Shown: positions 19,466 to 28,492, counted from the first letter of the stretch. The stretch is DNA of 64,000 bases from Mycolicibacterium sp. ND9-15 (GCF_035918395.1 NZ_CP142362.1:471501-535500), one strand, 5' to 3'. The notes: generated from the sequence alone by a model not told the origin. Program-made: numbers and translations.

Positions 19466-20103
19466 CTGACGCATACGACGTGCTTGCACGAATCCGGGCC
19501 AGTCGAGGCGCTCCCGTGCCCGCGGGCGAGCGCTGCGAGATGTGCGCCGAGCAGATCGCCGACGAGCACCAGCATGTCGTGGACATTCAAGCACGACAGC
19601 TGATGTGCGTATGCCGGGGGTGTTATCTGCTTTTCACCGACGCTGCCGCCGAACTGCGCTTTCGCGCGGTCCCCGACCGCTGGCTGACCTTCGGGGACTT
19701 CGGGCTCGGGCGACGGGAGTGGCAGCTCCTTCAGATCCCCGTCGGACTGGCCTTCTTCTTCCGCAACTCGACGCTGAACCAGGTGGTGGCCTTCTATCCA
19801 GGCCCGGGGGGTGCGACGGAGTCCGAACTGGACCTGTCCGCGTGGGAGGGTGTCCGGGCAGCCGACCCGCGAGTCGATCTGCTCGCTGACGACACCGAGG
19901 CACTTCTCGTGCGAGTGCCCGACGACGAAACCCGTTCGCCGGATTGTCATTTGGTGCCCATCGACGCCTGCTACGAGTTCGTCGGCCGGCTCCGCCAACT
20001 GTGGCACGGCTTCGACGGCGGTCAGCAGGTGCGGGAGTACGTCGATACCTTCTTCGAACAGGTCGGCACCCGCGGCAAAGTGGTGGCGCCATGCCCGAGT
20101 TGA
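19462..20103 (+). CDS. DUF5947-like hydrogenase-operon protein
   Basis: A 213-residue protein whose ATG overlaps the preceding stop (ATGA). The amino-terminal third holds a four-cysteine metal site (CEMC, then CVCRGC, about residues 19-55), probably zinc-binding. The rest is a soluble alpha/beta region with FFFRNSTLNQVVAFYPGPGGATES. I associate this arrangement with DUF5947 proteins found only in group 1h hydrogenase operons. Its role is unknown; structural accessory or assembly is likely. Confidence 0.75.
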   Translation: MTDAYDVLARIRASRGAPVPAGERCEMCAEQIADEHQHVVDIQARQLMCVCRGCYLLFTDAAAELRFRAVPDRWLTFGDFGLGRREWQLLQIPVGLAFFFRNSTLNQVVAFYPGPGGATESELDLSAWEGVRAADPRVDLLADDTEALLVRVPDDETRSPDCHLVPIDACYEFVGRLRQLWHGFDGGQQVREYVDTFFEQVGTRGKVVAPCPS

Positions 20104-20735
20104 CGTTCGCGGTGCTCGAGGTTTCCACCGAGCGGTACGCGGTGACGCCGGCGCTGACCGCGCGCCTCGGTATCGCCGTCGACGGCGACGAACCCGTGCA
20201 CGCAATTGCGTTGCGCTGCCAGGTCCGCATCGAACCGTTGCGCCGCGGTTACAGCGACGACGAGGCCCTGGGCCTGCTCGACCTGTTCGGTCCGCGAGAC
20301 CGCTGGGATGCCACACAGCACAACTTCGTCTGGCAACACACCAGCACGATGGTGCCCGGGTTCACCGGCACCACGCAGGTCGACCTCCCGCTCGAGTGCA
20401 CCTATGACCTAGAGGTGACCGCCGCCAAGTACTTCCACGCTCTGCACGATGGCGTGATCCCGCTGCAATTCCTGTTCAGCGGAACGGTTTTCACCAAGGG
20501 TGAGCGCAACTTCGCGGTGCAGCAAGTGCCGTGGGACCGCGAGGACCACTACGACCTACCGGTGTCGACGTGGCGTGAGCTCATGCGATTGCACTATCCC
20601 AACACCGGCTGGCTGCGGTTGAGCCACGACACTCTCGACGCGCTGGCGCAGTTCAAATCCGCGCGTGGCCTGCTGGGTTACGACGATGCGATCGCCACAC
20701 TGCTGACCGCCCGCACCGCGCAGGAGGTTCGATGA
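20091..20735 (+). CDS. DUF6084-like hydrogenase-operon protein
   Basis: A 214-residue protein beginning 13 nt inside the previous gene. It is largely beta-strand, with WDATQHNFVWQHTSTMVPGFTG and YFHALHDGVIPLQFLFSGTVF as the most distinctive stretches. It has few cysteines and no signal peptide or membrane helix. It resembles the DUF6084 proteins that accompany DUF5947 in these operons. The biochemical role is unknown. Confidence 0.72.
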   Translation: MPELTFAVLEVSTERYAVTPALTARLGIAVDGDEPVHAIALRCQVRIEPLRRGYSDDEALGLLDLFGPRDRWDATQHNFVWQHTSTMVPGFTGTTQVDLPLECTYDLEVTAAKYFHALHDGVIPLQFLFSGTVFTKGERNFAVQQVPWDREDHYDLPVSTWRELMRLHYPNTGWLRLSHDTLDALAQFKSARGLLGYDDAIATLLTARTAQEVR

Positions 20736-22069
20736 CCGCAGACTGGGATCATGCGCGAGCCGTTGCCGACGCGGTGCTCTACGAGGGTTACCTGCTGTAC
20801 CCCTACCGCGCCAGCTCGAGCAAGAACCAGTCGCGTTGGCAGTTCGGGGTATTGGGCCCGAACGGTGCGGCCGAGGCCGGCATCGGCGAGGATTCCTCGC
20901 TCTCGGCTCAGGTGCTGGTGGCTTCCCGCGGCATCCCGATGCTGACCGGTGTGGTCCGGTTCCTCCAATTGCAGCACCGCAGCGTCGAACGCGACCTCGG
21001 CGACGGTCGTTTCGAACCGGTCGGTGAACTGGTGTCGGGTTCCCGGTCCTGGGTCAGCTGGGACGAGGCCGTCGAATGCGAGATCGCCATCGAACCGTTC
21101 CCGGTCATGAGCTTGCCTCGCGCGCTCGATATCTCGGTCCCCTACGCGACGGAGATGGAGGGCGTCATTGGGGGCAGACTGGTGCGAAGCCGCCGCGAGT
21201 TGTGCGGTCGGCTGGCTATCTCCGCCGAGGAGGACGACGAACTTCTGCGGCTCACGTTCGATGTGCGCAACTGCGCTGCGCCTGCCGGTGACAAGGACGA
21301 GGCGATCGCCGTATCGATGATCGGCACTCATCTGCTGCTAGAGGTCGCTGACGGCGAGTTCGTCTCGTTGCTAGAACCGCCGGGTTCGGCCGCCGAGGCG
21401 GTGGCGCGGTGTCGACAGCACCGCTGCTTTCCGGTGCTCGCCGGTCCATCGCCGCATCGCGACCTGGTGTTGGCGTCCCCGATCATCCTTTACGACCACC
21501 CCGAGATCGCCGAACAGAGCAAAGGCGCGCTCTACGACTCGACCGAGATCGACGAGATCCTCACCTTGCGGATCATGACGATGACCGAGGGCGAGAAGGC
21601 GCAGGCACGCGCCACCGACCCACTCGCCGCAGCGATCATCGACCGCTGCGATTCGATGTCGCCGGAGGCGATGCTCGATCTGCACGGGGTGTTGCGCAAT
21701 CCGCATGCGCCGACCGCAGAGCCCGGTTTGATACCGGAGATTCCTGCGGGTGTCGAGTGGTGGGACCCCATGGCGGACACGGCGGTACGGCCGGACTCGG
21801 ATGCCGTGCTCGTCAACGACACCCGCGTCACCCGCGGCACCCGCGTCCGGTTGCGCCCGTCCCGGCGGGCCGACGCCCAGGACCTGTTCTATGTAAACAA
21901 GATTGCGCGCGTGACCTCCGTGCACGAAGACGTCGACGGCGAGCACCATATCGGGGTGGTCATCGAGGACGATCCCGCGGCCGACCTGCACGACTGGTAC
22001 GGCCGCTACCTGTACTTCGCACCCGACGAAGTCGAACCTGTGGTTGAAGGGAGTTCGCAATGGAAGTAG
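20732..22069 (+). CDS. Uncharacterised hydrogenase-operon protein
   Basis: A 445-residue soluble protein, ATG overlapping the preceding TGA. I do not recognise a named family. It opens with DAVLYEGYLLYPYRASSSKNQSRWQFGVL. Its last 90 residues look like a small beta-barrel (VRLRPSRRADAQDLFYV, then ARVTSVHEDVDGEHHIGVVIEDD). No cofactor motif is visible. Tight overlap on both sides makes it an integral member of the hydrogenase transcript; a scaffold or assembly role is only inference. Confidence 0.75.
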   Translation: MTADWDHARAVADAVLYEGYLLYPYRASSSKNQSRWQFGVLGPNGAAEAGIGEDSSLSAQVLVASRGIPMLTGVVRFLQLQHRSVERDLGDGRFEPVGELVSGSRSWVSWDEAVECEIAIEPFPVMSLPRALDISVPYATEMEGVIGGRLVRSRRELCGRLAISAEEDDELLRLTFDVRNCAAPAGDKDEAIAVSMIGTHLLLEVADGEFVSLLEPPGSAAEAVARCRQHRCFPVLAGPSPHRDLVLASPIILYDHPEIAEQSKGALYDSTEIDEILTLRIMTMTEGEKAQARATDPLAAAIIDRCDSMSPEAMLDLHGVLRNPHAPTAEPGLIPEIPAGVEWWDPMADTAVRPDSDAVLVNDTRVTRGTRVRLRPSRRADAQDLFYVNKIARVTSVHEDVDGEHHIGVVIEDDPAADLHDWYGRYLYFAPDEVEPVVEGSSQWK

Positions 22070-22179
22070 TCGGCTGGATAGCCGTCGGAATCGTGGCCGC
22101 GGCCGCTGTGGCGGCCGTGCTGATCGGTATTCGTTCCGTGCCGGATGCGCGACGCTACATGAAGATACGGCGCATGTGA
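22060..22179 (+). CDS. 39-residue membrane microprotein (DUF6893-like)
   Basis: A short ORF whose ATG lies inside the end of the previous gene. It encodes one hydrophobic helix (GWIAVGIVAAAAVAAVLIGI, residues 5-24) followed by a basic tail ending RRYMKIRRM. The positive tail predicts an N-out, C-in single-pass protein. It resembles the DUF6893 microproteins of group 1h operons. It may tether the cytoplasmic hydrogenase to the membrane or quinone pool, but that is inference. Confidence 0.75.
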   Translation: MEVVGWIAVGIVAAAAVAAVLIGIRSVPDARRYMKIRRM

Positions 22180-22198
22180 CCGCGGAAGAGGTGTCCCT

Positions 22199-22684
22199 AT
22201 CTCTCCGATTCTGGTAGCCGGGCTCGGCAACATCTTCCTCGGGGACGACGGCTTCGGCCCCGAGGTGATCCGCTGCGTGCCACCCGATCTCGGCGGTCCG
22301 CAGGTTCAGGTGAGGGATTACGGCATCGGGGGTATGCACCTGGCCTACGACCTGCTCGACGGCTGGGATGCCCTGGTCCTCGTCGACGCCATTCCCAACC
22401 GCGGGGTACCGGGCGCGCTTCATGTGTTCGAGGCCGACCTCGAAGATCTGCGCGCCGCAACGGGTCTGGACGCGCACGCGATGGACCCGGCCGCGGTGTT
22501 CGCCAGCCTCAACGCGCTCGGCGGAACCCCGCCTTACACCGTGGTGATCGGCTGCGAAATCGACTGCACGGAAGAGGGTATCGGGCTCTGCGAAACCGTC
22601 GCGGCGGCGGTGCCGGATGCGGTGCGGGCGATCGACGACGTGGTGGCCGGGCTGCTGGCTCGGGTCGCGGCAGCGGAGGGCTGA
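22199..22684 (+). CDS. Hydrogenase large-subunit maturation protease (apparent ATC start)
   Basis: A 161-residue HyaD/HybD-type endopeptidase expected to remove the 22-residue tail of HhyL after nickel insertion. It has GLGNIFLGDDGFGPEV with the metal-binding Glu, an Asp in LVLVDAIPN and a His in DAHAMDP. No ATG, GTG or TTG lies in frame between the upstream stop at 22160 and codon 22265. An ATC at 22199, 7 nt after GGAAGAGG, would give the family-typical start (M)SPILVAGLGN. Alternatively a CT-repeat indel (TCTCT, about 22200-22204) separates it from GTG 22191. Confidence 0.8.
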   Translation: MSPILVAGLGNIFLGDDGFGPEVIRCVPPDLGGPQVQVRDYGIGGMHLAYDLLDGWDALVLVDAIPNRGVPGALHVFEADLEDLRAATGLDAHAMDPAAVFASLNALGGTPPYTVVIGCEIDCTEEGIGLCETVAAAVPDAVRAIDDVVAGLLARVAAAEG

Positions 22685-22687
22685 ACC

Positions 22688-22951
22688 GTGTGTCTGGGGA
22701 TACCGGGTCAGGTCGTGACGATGCTCGAGGGATACGGTGGTCAGCTCGCCCTGGCCGACGTCGCCGGTGAACACCGCAAGGTCAACGTCGGTATGCTGCC
22801 GGAAGAAACCTTCGCCCCCGGCGACTGGGTGATAATCCATATGGGTTTCGTCGTGGAGAAGACCGACAAGGCCGGGGCCGACGCGGCGATGGCCGGGCTG
22901 GAGTTGATGGGAAGGGGCGAATCTATCTCGGGTATCGGGGATTCGCCATGA
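22688..22951 (+). CDS. hypC: Hydrogenase assembly chaperone HypC (copy 1)
   Basis: An 87-residue chaperone that carries the Fe(CN)2CO unit between HypD and the large subunit. It starts with the diagnostic MCLGIPG, whose Cys2 is the functional residue. The first strand-rich domain ends in GDWVIIHMGFVVEK. GTG 22688 lies 3 nt after the protease stop, and the gene overlaps hypF by 4 nt. A second copy lies at 28493, so the two may serve different steps. Confidence 0.93.
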   Translation: MCLGIPGQVVTMLEGYGGQLALADVAGEHRKVNVGMLPEETFAPGDWVIIHMGFVVEKTDKAGADAAMAGLELMGRGESISGIGDSP

Positions 22952-25254
22952 CCACGCGGTCTCGGATGCGGGTCTACGCGCACGGCGTGGTGCAGGGCGT
23001 GGGGTTCCGGCCGTTCGTGTACACGACGGCAGCCGCGTTGGGCCTGACGGGCAGTGTTCGCAATGACAGCTCCGGCGCCGTCATCGAGATCGAGGGCGAG
23101 GCCGTCGACGTCGACGCGTTCCTGACGCGGCTGCGCGACAGTCCCCCGCCTCTGGCCGTGATCGAATCGCTTGACATCGAGCGGCTTCCGATCGCGGGAG
23201 GAACCGGGTTCGTCATCGCCGACACGTCGCGGACCGACGGCGCGCGCACCCTGACGTCCCCCGACGTCGCGATGTGCGCGGACTGCGCCGCAGAACAACG
23301 CGATCCGGCGAACCGGCGGTACCGACACGCGTTCGTCAACTGCACCAACTGCGGGCCCCGCTTCACGATCATCGACTCGCTGCCCTACGACCGGCAAGCC
23401 ACGACGATGGCGGCCTTCCCGATGTGCGCGGACTGCGCCCGCGAATACCACGATCCCGCCGACCGCAGGTTTCACGCCCAGCCCGTCTGTTGTCCTGCCT
23501 GCGGGCCGACAGTGACATACCGCGACGGCGATGGCACCGCGACCGCCGGCGAATCCGCGCTGCGACGAGCACGTCGGCTGCTGAGCGACGGCGGTGTCCT
23601 CGCGGTCAAGGGAATCGGTGGTTACCACCTGGCCTGCGATGCCGCCGACGAACGCGCCGTCGCCGAGTTGCGGAAGCGGAAGCGGCGTGGCGACAAACCG
23701 TTCGCCGTGATGACACCCGATCTCGAGACCGCCCGTGGCCTCGCTGTCGTCGACGACGCGTCGACGCGGCTGCTGACCGGCCCGCAGCGCCCCATCGTGT
23801 TGGTGCCGCGAGCAGTCGGGGCCCCGGTCGCCGAATCGGTGGCGCCGCGCAACCCGGACCTCGGAATCCTGCTTGCCTACGCCCCACTGCATGCGCTGCT
23901 GTTCGGCCTGCCGGGCGACGAACCCGGACCGACAGCGTTGGTCATGACGTCGGGCAATCTGGCCGGCGAACCGATCTGCTTCACCGACGACGCTGCGGTC
24001 GAGCGGCTTTCGCCCCTCGTCGACGGTTGGCTCCTGCATGACCGGGAAATCCTGGTGCCGTGCGATGACTCGGTCATGCGGATGGTTACCTTCGGCCGTG
24101 CCGACAATCACGGTGAAGTCGTGTCGTTGCCGATCCGGCGCTCGCGGGGTTATGCGCCGCTGCCCGTCGCATTGCCCGTGCCGGTGGCTCCCACGCTCGC
24201 AGTCGGGGCCGACCTGAAGAACACCATGGCGGTGGCCGAAGGCCGGTACGCGTGGTTGAGCCAGCACATCGGCGACATGGACGATCTGGCCACGCTGTCC
24301 GCGTTCGATTCCGCCCAGCAGCATCTTCAGGAATTGACGTCGGTCGCACCGGAGGTACTCGTCGCCGACGCGCATCCGCTGTACCGGTCCACCATGTGGG
24401 CGCAACGCAACGCGGCAGGACGTCCGGTCAGGACGGTCCAGCATCATCATGCGCACATCGCCGCGGTGATGGCCGAACACGGCCTCGACGGGTCCACCCA
24501 GGTTCTCGGCTTCGCGTTCGACGGAACGGGCTACGGGCCCGACGGAGCGATCTGGGGCGGCGAGGTGCTGTTGGCCAGTTACAAAGGCTTTCAACGGCTC
24601 GCGCATCTGAAGTATGTACCGCTCGCCGGCGGCGACATCAGCGTGCGGCGCCCCTATCGAATGGCGTTGGCACATCTGCGATCGGCGGAGATCGCGTGGG
24701 ATGCCGACCTGCCGTCGGTGTCGGCCTGCCCGCCCGACGAGCGCAGGGCGCTGGCCCACCAACTGGAGACGAATCTGGGCTGTGCCCCGACCTCCAGCAT
24801 GGGCCGGCTGTTCGACGCGGTGGCCTCGCTCACCGGCGTGCGTCAGGTGGTGGACTACGAAGCGCAGGCGGCGATCGAGTTCGAGGGCCTCTCCCGCGGC
24901 GTCGATTGCGGATCGGAGTCTTATGAGTTCGGCTGCGGGTCGGCGGCGTCGATCGATCCGGCTCCCTTGCTCCGCGCCGTGATCCGTGATCTTCGGGCCG
25001 GTGTGTCGGCGTCTGTGATCGGAGCCCGATTCCATCGGGCGGTCGCCGATCTGGTCGTCGAGATCGCGTGCACCCACGCCGACCCGTCTCGACCGGTGGC
25101 GCTGTCAGGCGGGGTGTTCCAGAACGCCCTACTGCTCCAACTGACGCTGACCGGGCTGCACGCCCGGGGGCTTCGCGCGATCACGCACCGCATCGTGCCG
25201 CCCAACGACGGCGGTATCGCGCTGGGCCAGCTGCTGGTGGGGAATGCCGAATGA
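22948..25254 (+). CDS. hypF: Carbamoyltransferase HypF
   Basis: A 768-residue multidomain enzyme that turns carbamoyl phosphate into the thiocarbamate precursor of the active-site CN ligands. The domains in order are acylphosphatase (VQGVGFRPFVY, about 12-22), two zinc-finger loops (CADC...CTNCGP and CADC...CCPACGP, about 110-190), YrdC-like (about 195-390) and a Kae1-like nucleotide-binding domain with the metal motif HHHAH. ATG 22948 overlaps hypC; the stop overlaps the next gene by ATGA. Confidence 0.96.
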   Translation: MTTRSRMRVYAHGVVQGVGFRPFVYTTAAALGLTGSVRNDSSGAVIEIEGEAVDVDAFLTRLRDSPPPLAVIESLDIERLPIAGGTGFVIADTSRTDGARTLTSPDVAMCADCAAEQRDPANRRYRHAFVNCTNCGPRFTIIDSLPYDRQATTMAAFPMCADCAREYHDPADRRFHAQPVCCPACGPTVTYRDGDGTATAGESALRRARRLLSDGGVLAVKGIGGYHLACDAADERAVAELRKRKRRGDKPFAVMTPDLETARGLAVVDDASTRLLTGPQRPIVLVPRAVGAPVAESVAPRNPDLGILLAYAPLHALLFGLPGDEPGPTALVMTSGNLAGEPICFTDDAAVERLSPLVDGWLLHDREILVPCDDSVMRMVTFGRADNHGEVVSLPIRRSRGYAPLPVALPVPVAPTLAVGADLKNTMAVAEGRYAWLSQHIGDMDDLATLSAFDSAQQHLQELTSVAPEVLVADAHPLYRSTMWAQRNAAGRPVRTVQHHHAHIAAVMAEHGLDGSTQVLGFAFDGTGYGPDGAIWGGEVLLASYKGFQRLAHLKYVPLAGGDISVRRPYRMALAHLRSAEIAWDADLPSVSACPPDERRALAHQLETNLGCAPTSSMGRLFDAVASLTGVRQVVDYEAQAAIEFEGLSRGVDCGSESYEFGCGSAASIDPAPLLRAVIRDLRAGVSASVIGARFHRAVADLVVEIACTHADPSRPVALSGGVFQNALLLQLTLTGLHARGLRAITHRIVPPNDGGIALGQLLVGNAE

Positions 25255-25979
25255 ACCGCATCAGAAAGCCCGAGGGCCATTTGTTGTTCGACCGGTACGC
25301 CTATCCGCCGAACGAGCTCGGCTATTGCGGGCCGACGGGAGGCGGCGGCACGTGTGGGCTTGCCGCCCACGCACGGGAGTTCGACGGCGCCTGGCCGTAT
25401 CTGTCGGCGATCGCCGAGGCGGTCGGTGCTTCCGATGTGCTGGACGAAGAAGTCGTCCGCACATACTGGGTCGGTGGCCGGGCGCTGGGCAAGGTCGACC
25501 CCGCGCACCTTCTCACCCGACTACGTTTGGCGTTCACCGGCCAGGTCACCGGGTTGCTCGACGCGGTGCCGGCCAGCACAGACGTTCTGGCCCATCACAG
25601 CTTCCACGTCTTCGTGGTCTATCCGTGGGTGAAGTTCCTGCGCCGGGACGCGATGACCGCGGTGGGCGTCATGCAGGATTGCCGCATCCGGTGGGGGACG
25701 GTCGTGTCGGTCGCCGGTGAGCGGACAGAGATCGTGTCTCGCCCCCTGCGCTACGTGAATGGTCGGCTGACGCTCGGCGATCCACGCCCCGAATGGGTCG
25801 GATGGAGAAAGCGGGGTTTGTCGCTGGCACCCTCACCGGAACCGGGAGCAGTCGTTTCCGCCCACTGGGCCTGGGTCTGCGGGATACTCACCGACGAGGA
25901 GTGCGCCGAGCTCGAAGCGGCCACCCGGACAACGCTTGATCTTGTGAATTCCGTTCTCGGACAGGAAAAATCGATATGA
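25251..25979 (+). CDS. DUF6390-like hydrogenase-operon protein
   Basis: A 242-residue soluble protein beginning with RKPEGHLLFDRYAYPPNELGYCGP, a Gly- and Cys-containing region (GGGGTCGLAAH), then a long helical section. It contains HHSFHVFVVYPWVKFLR, a conserved-looking aromatic segment. It resembles the DUF6390 proteins that sit between HypF and HypE genes. It overlaps both neighbours by 4 nt, so it belongs to the operon. Function is not known. Confidence 0.72.
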   Translation: MNRIRKPEGHLLFDRYAYPPNELGYCGPTGGGGTCGLAAHAREFDGAWPYLSAIAEAVGASDVLDEEVVRTYWVGGRALGKVDPAHLLTRLRLAFTGQVTGLLDAVPASTDVLAHHSFHVFVVYPWVKFLRRDAMTAVGVMQDCRIRWGTVVSVAGERTEIVSRPLRYVNGRLTLGDPRPEWVGWRKRGLSLAPSPEPGAVVSAHWAWVCGILTDEECAELEAATRTTLDLVNSVLGQEKSI

Positions 25980-26704
25980 CCACCATTGATCGACCGTACG
26001 TCGACGAGGAGCTGGCCGCGGATCTGGCCGCCGCCGCGCTGGATCTGGCCCGCAGGTTCCACGCCGGCGCGACCTTGTGGGTGATCTCGCCGCAGTGGGA
26101 ACCACACGCCCACCACATCGCCGTGGAGTTCGTGCATCCGGTGATCATGGGTAAGCGGGCACTCCCGTCGGTCGCCCTCGTCGAACCAGACCCCGTGGCC
26201 CAGGCGAGGGTGGCCAGCCGGCCCGGTGATCTGCTGATCGCGGTGGCGGCGGCGGACGAACCGTCGGTCGTCGATGCCATGCGCCGCGCGCAGGCATGGG
26301 GAGTCCTGACGCTGTGGATCGGCTCCGGCCCGCGTCCGCCGGCCGGCGCGGCCAACCACATCCTCTGGGTCGACACCGACGACCCGATGGTTCCCGCGAC
26401 CGGGGCGTTCGTTTTGCTCTATCACCTTTTGTGGGAGCTGACCCACGTCTGCTTTGAGCATCCGGGACTGCTGAAACCGGCCGAGTGCAGCGACGACGCC
26501 TGCGTGACGTGCAGCGACGAAGGGCGCCTCGGCGAGGTGCTGTTGGAACCGGTCGACGCCACCGGTTCGGCGCTGGTGCGCACCGCCGAGGGCGAGGAGT
26601 GGGTCGACGTCACGCTGGTCGGCGACGTCGCCCCCAACGATCTCGTGTTGTTGCACGCCGGCGCCGCCATCGCGCGCGTCGAGTCCGAGGAGGTGCACCG
26701 ATGA
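25976..26704 (+). CDS. SIS-like domain fused to HypC/HupF-like C-terminus
   Basis: A 242-residue protein. Residues about 35-165 have the alternating strand/helix pattern of a sugar-isomerase (SIS) fold (PGDLLIAVAAADEPSVVDAM, then LTLWIGSG). The last 70 residues open with CVTCSDEGRLGEVL and end VAPNDLVLLHAGAAIARVE, matching HypC/HupF chaperones in layout. It is followed by a second SIS-domain gene and hypE. It is plausibly a maturation chaperone with a ligand-binding module; activity is unproven. Confidence 0.72.
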   Translation: MTTIDRPYVDEELAADLAAAALDLARRFHAGATLWVISPQWEPHAHHIAVEFVHPVIMGKRALPSVALVEPDPVAQARVASRPGDLLIAVAAADEPSVVDAMRRAQAWGVLTLWIGSGPRPPAGAANHILWVDTDDPMVPATGAFVLLYHLLWELTHVCFEHPGLLKPAECSDDACVTCSDEGRLGEVLLEPVDATGSALVRTAEGEEWVDVTLVGDVAPNDLVLLHAGAAIARVESEEVHR

Positions 26705-27387
26705 GCGACTCCGACCCCACCGGCTTCCTGTATCCGTTCATCGAGTCGGAGGAGACCGACGCGGCAAGCCTGCTCACCGACCTCGCCGCCTCGGCACGCG
26801 GCAAGGCCGGCGAAAGCGCCCGGCTGCAAGGAGAATCGCTCGAACGGTACGGCGAAGCGCTCACCGCGGCCGGAACGCAGATGGCCGAACGGTTCGGCCG
26901 GGGCGGCCGGCTCTACACGTTCGGCAACGGCGGCAGCTCCACCGACGCCGCGACGTTGGCCTCGCTGTTCAGCCGACCGGCACGCGGGCGACCGGTCGCC
27001 GCGTGGTCGCTCGCCGCCGACAATGCCGTAGTGACCGCACTGGGTAACGACGTCGGGTTCGAGCTGATCTTCAAACGCCAGATCATCGCCCACGCGCGCG
27101 ACCGCGACGTGGCGATCGCGCTGTCGACCTCCGGCAACTCCGACGACTTGATGACGGCGATCACCGAGGCCAAGCGGCGCGGCTTGCTGACCGTCGGCTT
27201 CTCGGGTCACGACGGCGGTCGGATGGCGGCCACCGAAGACCTCGACTTCTGCTTCACCGTCGGATCCCAGAGCATCCACCGCATCCAGGAAAGCCACGCG
27301 ATGCTCGGCTACCGGCTCTGGTCGGTGGTGCAGACGCACATGCGAACAGACCCCGCCCGCGCACGAAACGGAGCACACGCGAGATGA
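26701..27387 (+). CDS. SIS-domain protein of the hydrogenase operon (GmhA/DiaA-like)
   Basis: A 228-residue protein with a clear phosphosugar-binding SIS fold: FGNGGSSTDAATLAS (about residues 75-89) is the phosphate/Ser loop and IALSTSGNSDDLMTAI (about 139-154) the second. It resembles sedoheptulose-7-phosphate isomerases and DiaA. No heptose pathway genes lie nearby. The ATG overlaps the previous stop, and hypE overlaps its 3' end, implying a function in cofactor assembly rather than sugar metabolism (inference). Confidence 0.82.
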   Translation: MSDSDPTGFLYPFIESEETDAASLLTDLAASARGKAGESARLQGESLERYGEALTAAGTQMAERFGRGGRLYTFGNGGSSTDAATLASLFSRPARGRPVAAWSLAADNAVVTALGNDVGFELIFKRQIIAHARDRDVAIALSTSGNSDDLMTAITEAKRRGLLTVGFSGHDGGRMAATEDLDFCFTVGSQSIHRIQESHAMLGYRLWSVVQTHMRTDPARARNGAHAR

Positions 27388-28478
27388 CCCAAGCAGCGAG
27401 CGCGGCCGAACGCGAGGACCGCGTGCTGGAACGCATCGACAAGTTCCGCAAGCGTCGACCGCGTCTGCTCGACGAGGTGATAACACTCGCGCACGGGGCC
27501 GGCGGCAAGTCGTCGGCGGCACTTGTCGACGCGGTGTTCCTCGAAGCCTTCCGCAACGACGAACTCGAACAACTCGGTGATGCCGCAGCGCTTGCGACCC
27601 CGTCGGGCGAACGGCTGGCCTTCTCCACGGACTCCTACGTCGTGTCCCCACGGCGCTTTCCCGGCGGGTCGATCGGCCAGGTAGCGGTGCACGGCACGAT
27701 CAATGACCTGGCGGTCTCGGGCGCGCGCCCGCAGTGGCTGTCCGCGGCGTTCGTGATCGAGGAGGGCTTCCCGATCGCCGAACTTCGCGAGATCGTCGCC
27801 GACATGGGTGAAGCGGCGCGCAGCGCGGACGTGCAGATCGTCACCGGCGACACCAAGGTCGTCGGCAGGGGCGCCGCCGACGGCGTCTACATCTGCACCA
27901 CCGGTGTCGGACTGATCCCCGAGGGCAGAAAACTATCCGGTGATCTCGTCCAACCCGGCGACAAGGTGGTGCTGTCCGGCACCATCGGTGAACACGGGAT
28001 GGCGGTCATGCTGGCTCGCGGCGATTTGGCGATCGACGCCGACATCGCCTCGGACACCGCGCCGGTGCACGAACTGGTGGAAATCCTTCTGGGCGCGGCA
28101 CCGTCGACACGGTGGATGCGCGACGCGACCCGCGGCGGTGTCGGCACGGTGGCCAACGAGCTCGTCAGGGACGCGCCGTTCGCGGTGATCCTCGACGAGG
28201 AGAGGCTCCCCGTGCAACCGCAGGTGCTGGGGGCGTGCGACATGCTCGGCATCGATCCGCTCTACGTGGCCAACGAGGGCAAGTTCGTCGCCATCGTGCC
28301 GGCCGCCGAAGCCGACGCCGCGGTCGCGGCCTTACGCACGCATCCGCAGGGTGCACAAGCCGCGGTCGTCGGCGAGATCGTGCCGGATCCACACGGAATC
28401 GTCGCTCTGCGAACGTCATTCGGTGGCAGCCGGATAGTCGACATGCTCGTCGGCGACCCACTACCGCGAATCTGCTGA
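27384..28478 (+). CDS. hypE: Carbamoyl dehydratase HypE
   Basis: A 364-residue PurM-like ATPase that dehydrates the carbamoylated C-terminal Cys to thiocyanate, the source of the CN ligands. The protein ends in the family-diagnostic PRIC. ATP-binding features include LAHGAGGKSS (about residues 34-43) and VTGDTKVVGRGAADGVYICTTG. ATG 27384 overlaps the SIS gene. The first 28 residues are a charged extension before the usual HypE start region. Confidence 0.96.
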   Translation: MTQAASAAEREDRVLERIDKFRKRRPRLLDEVITLAHGAGGKSSAALVDAVFLEAFRNDELEQLGDAAALATPSGERLAFSTDSYVVSPRRFPGGSIGQVAVHGTINDLAVSGARPQWLSAAFVIEEGFPIAELREIVADMGEAARSADVQIVTGDTKVVGRGAADGVYICTTGVGLIPEGRKLSGDLVQPGDKVVLSGTIGEHGMAVMLARGDLAIDADIASDTAPVHELVEILLGAAPSTRWMRDATRGGVGTVANELVRDAPFAVILDEERLPVQPQVLGACDMLGIDPLYVANEGKFVAIVPAAEADAAVAALRTHPQGAQAAVVGEIVPDPHGIVALRTSFGGSRIVDMLVGDPLPRIC

Positions 28479-28492
28479 AAGGAATCCTGCTG

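Noticed and set aside
22741..25077. A 778-codon open frame on the minus strand opposite hypF
   Set aside because: HypF has all its expected domains on the + strand. The opposite frame shows only Arg/His-rich low-complexity sequence.
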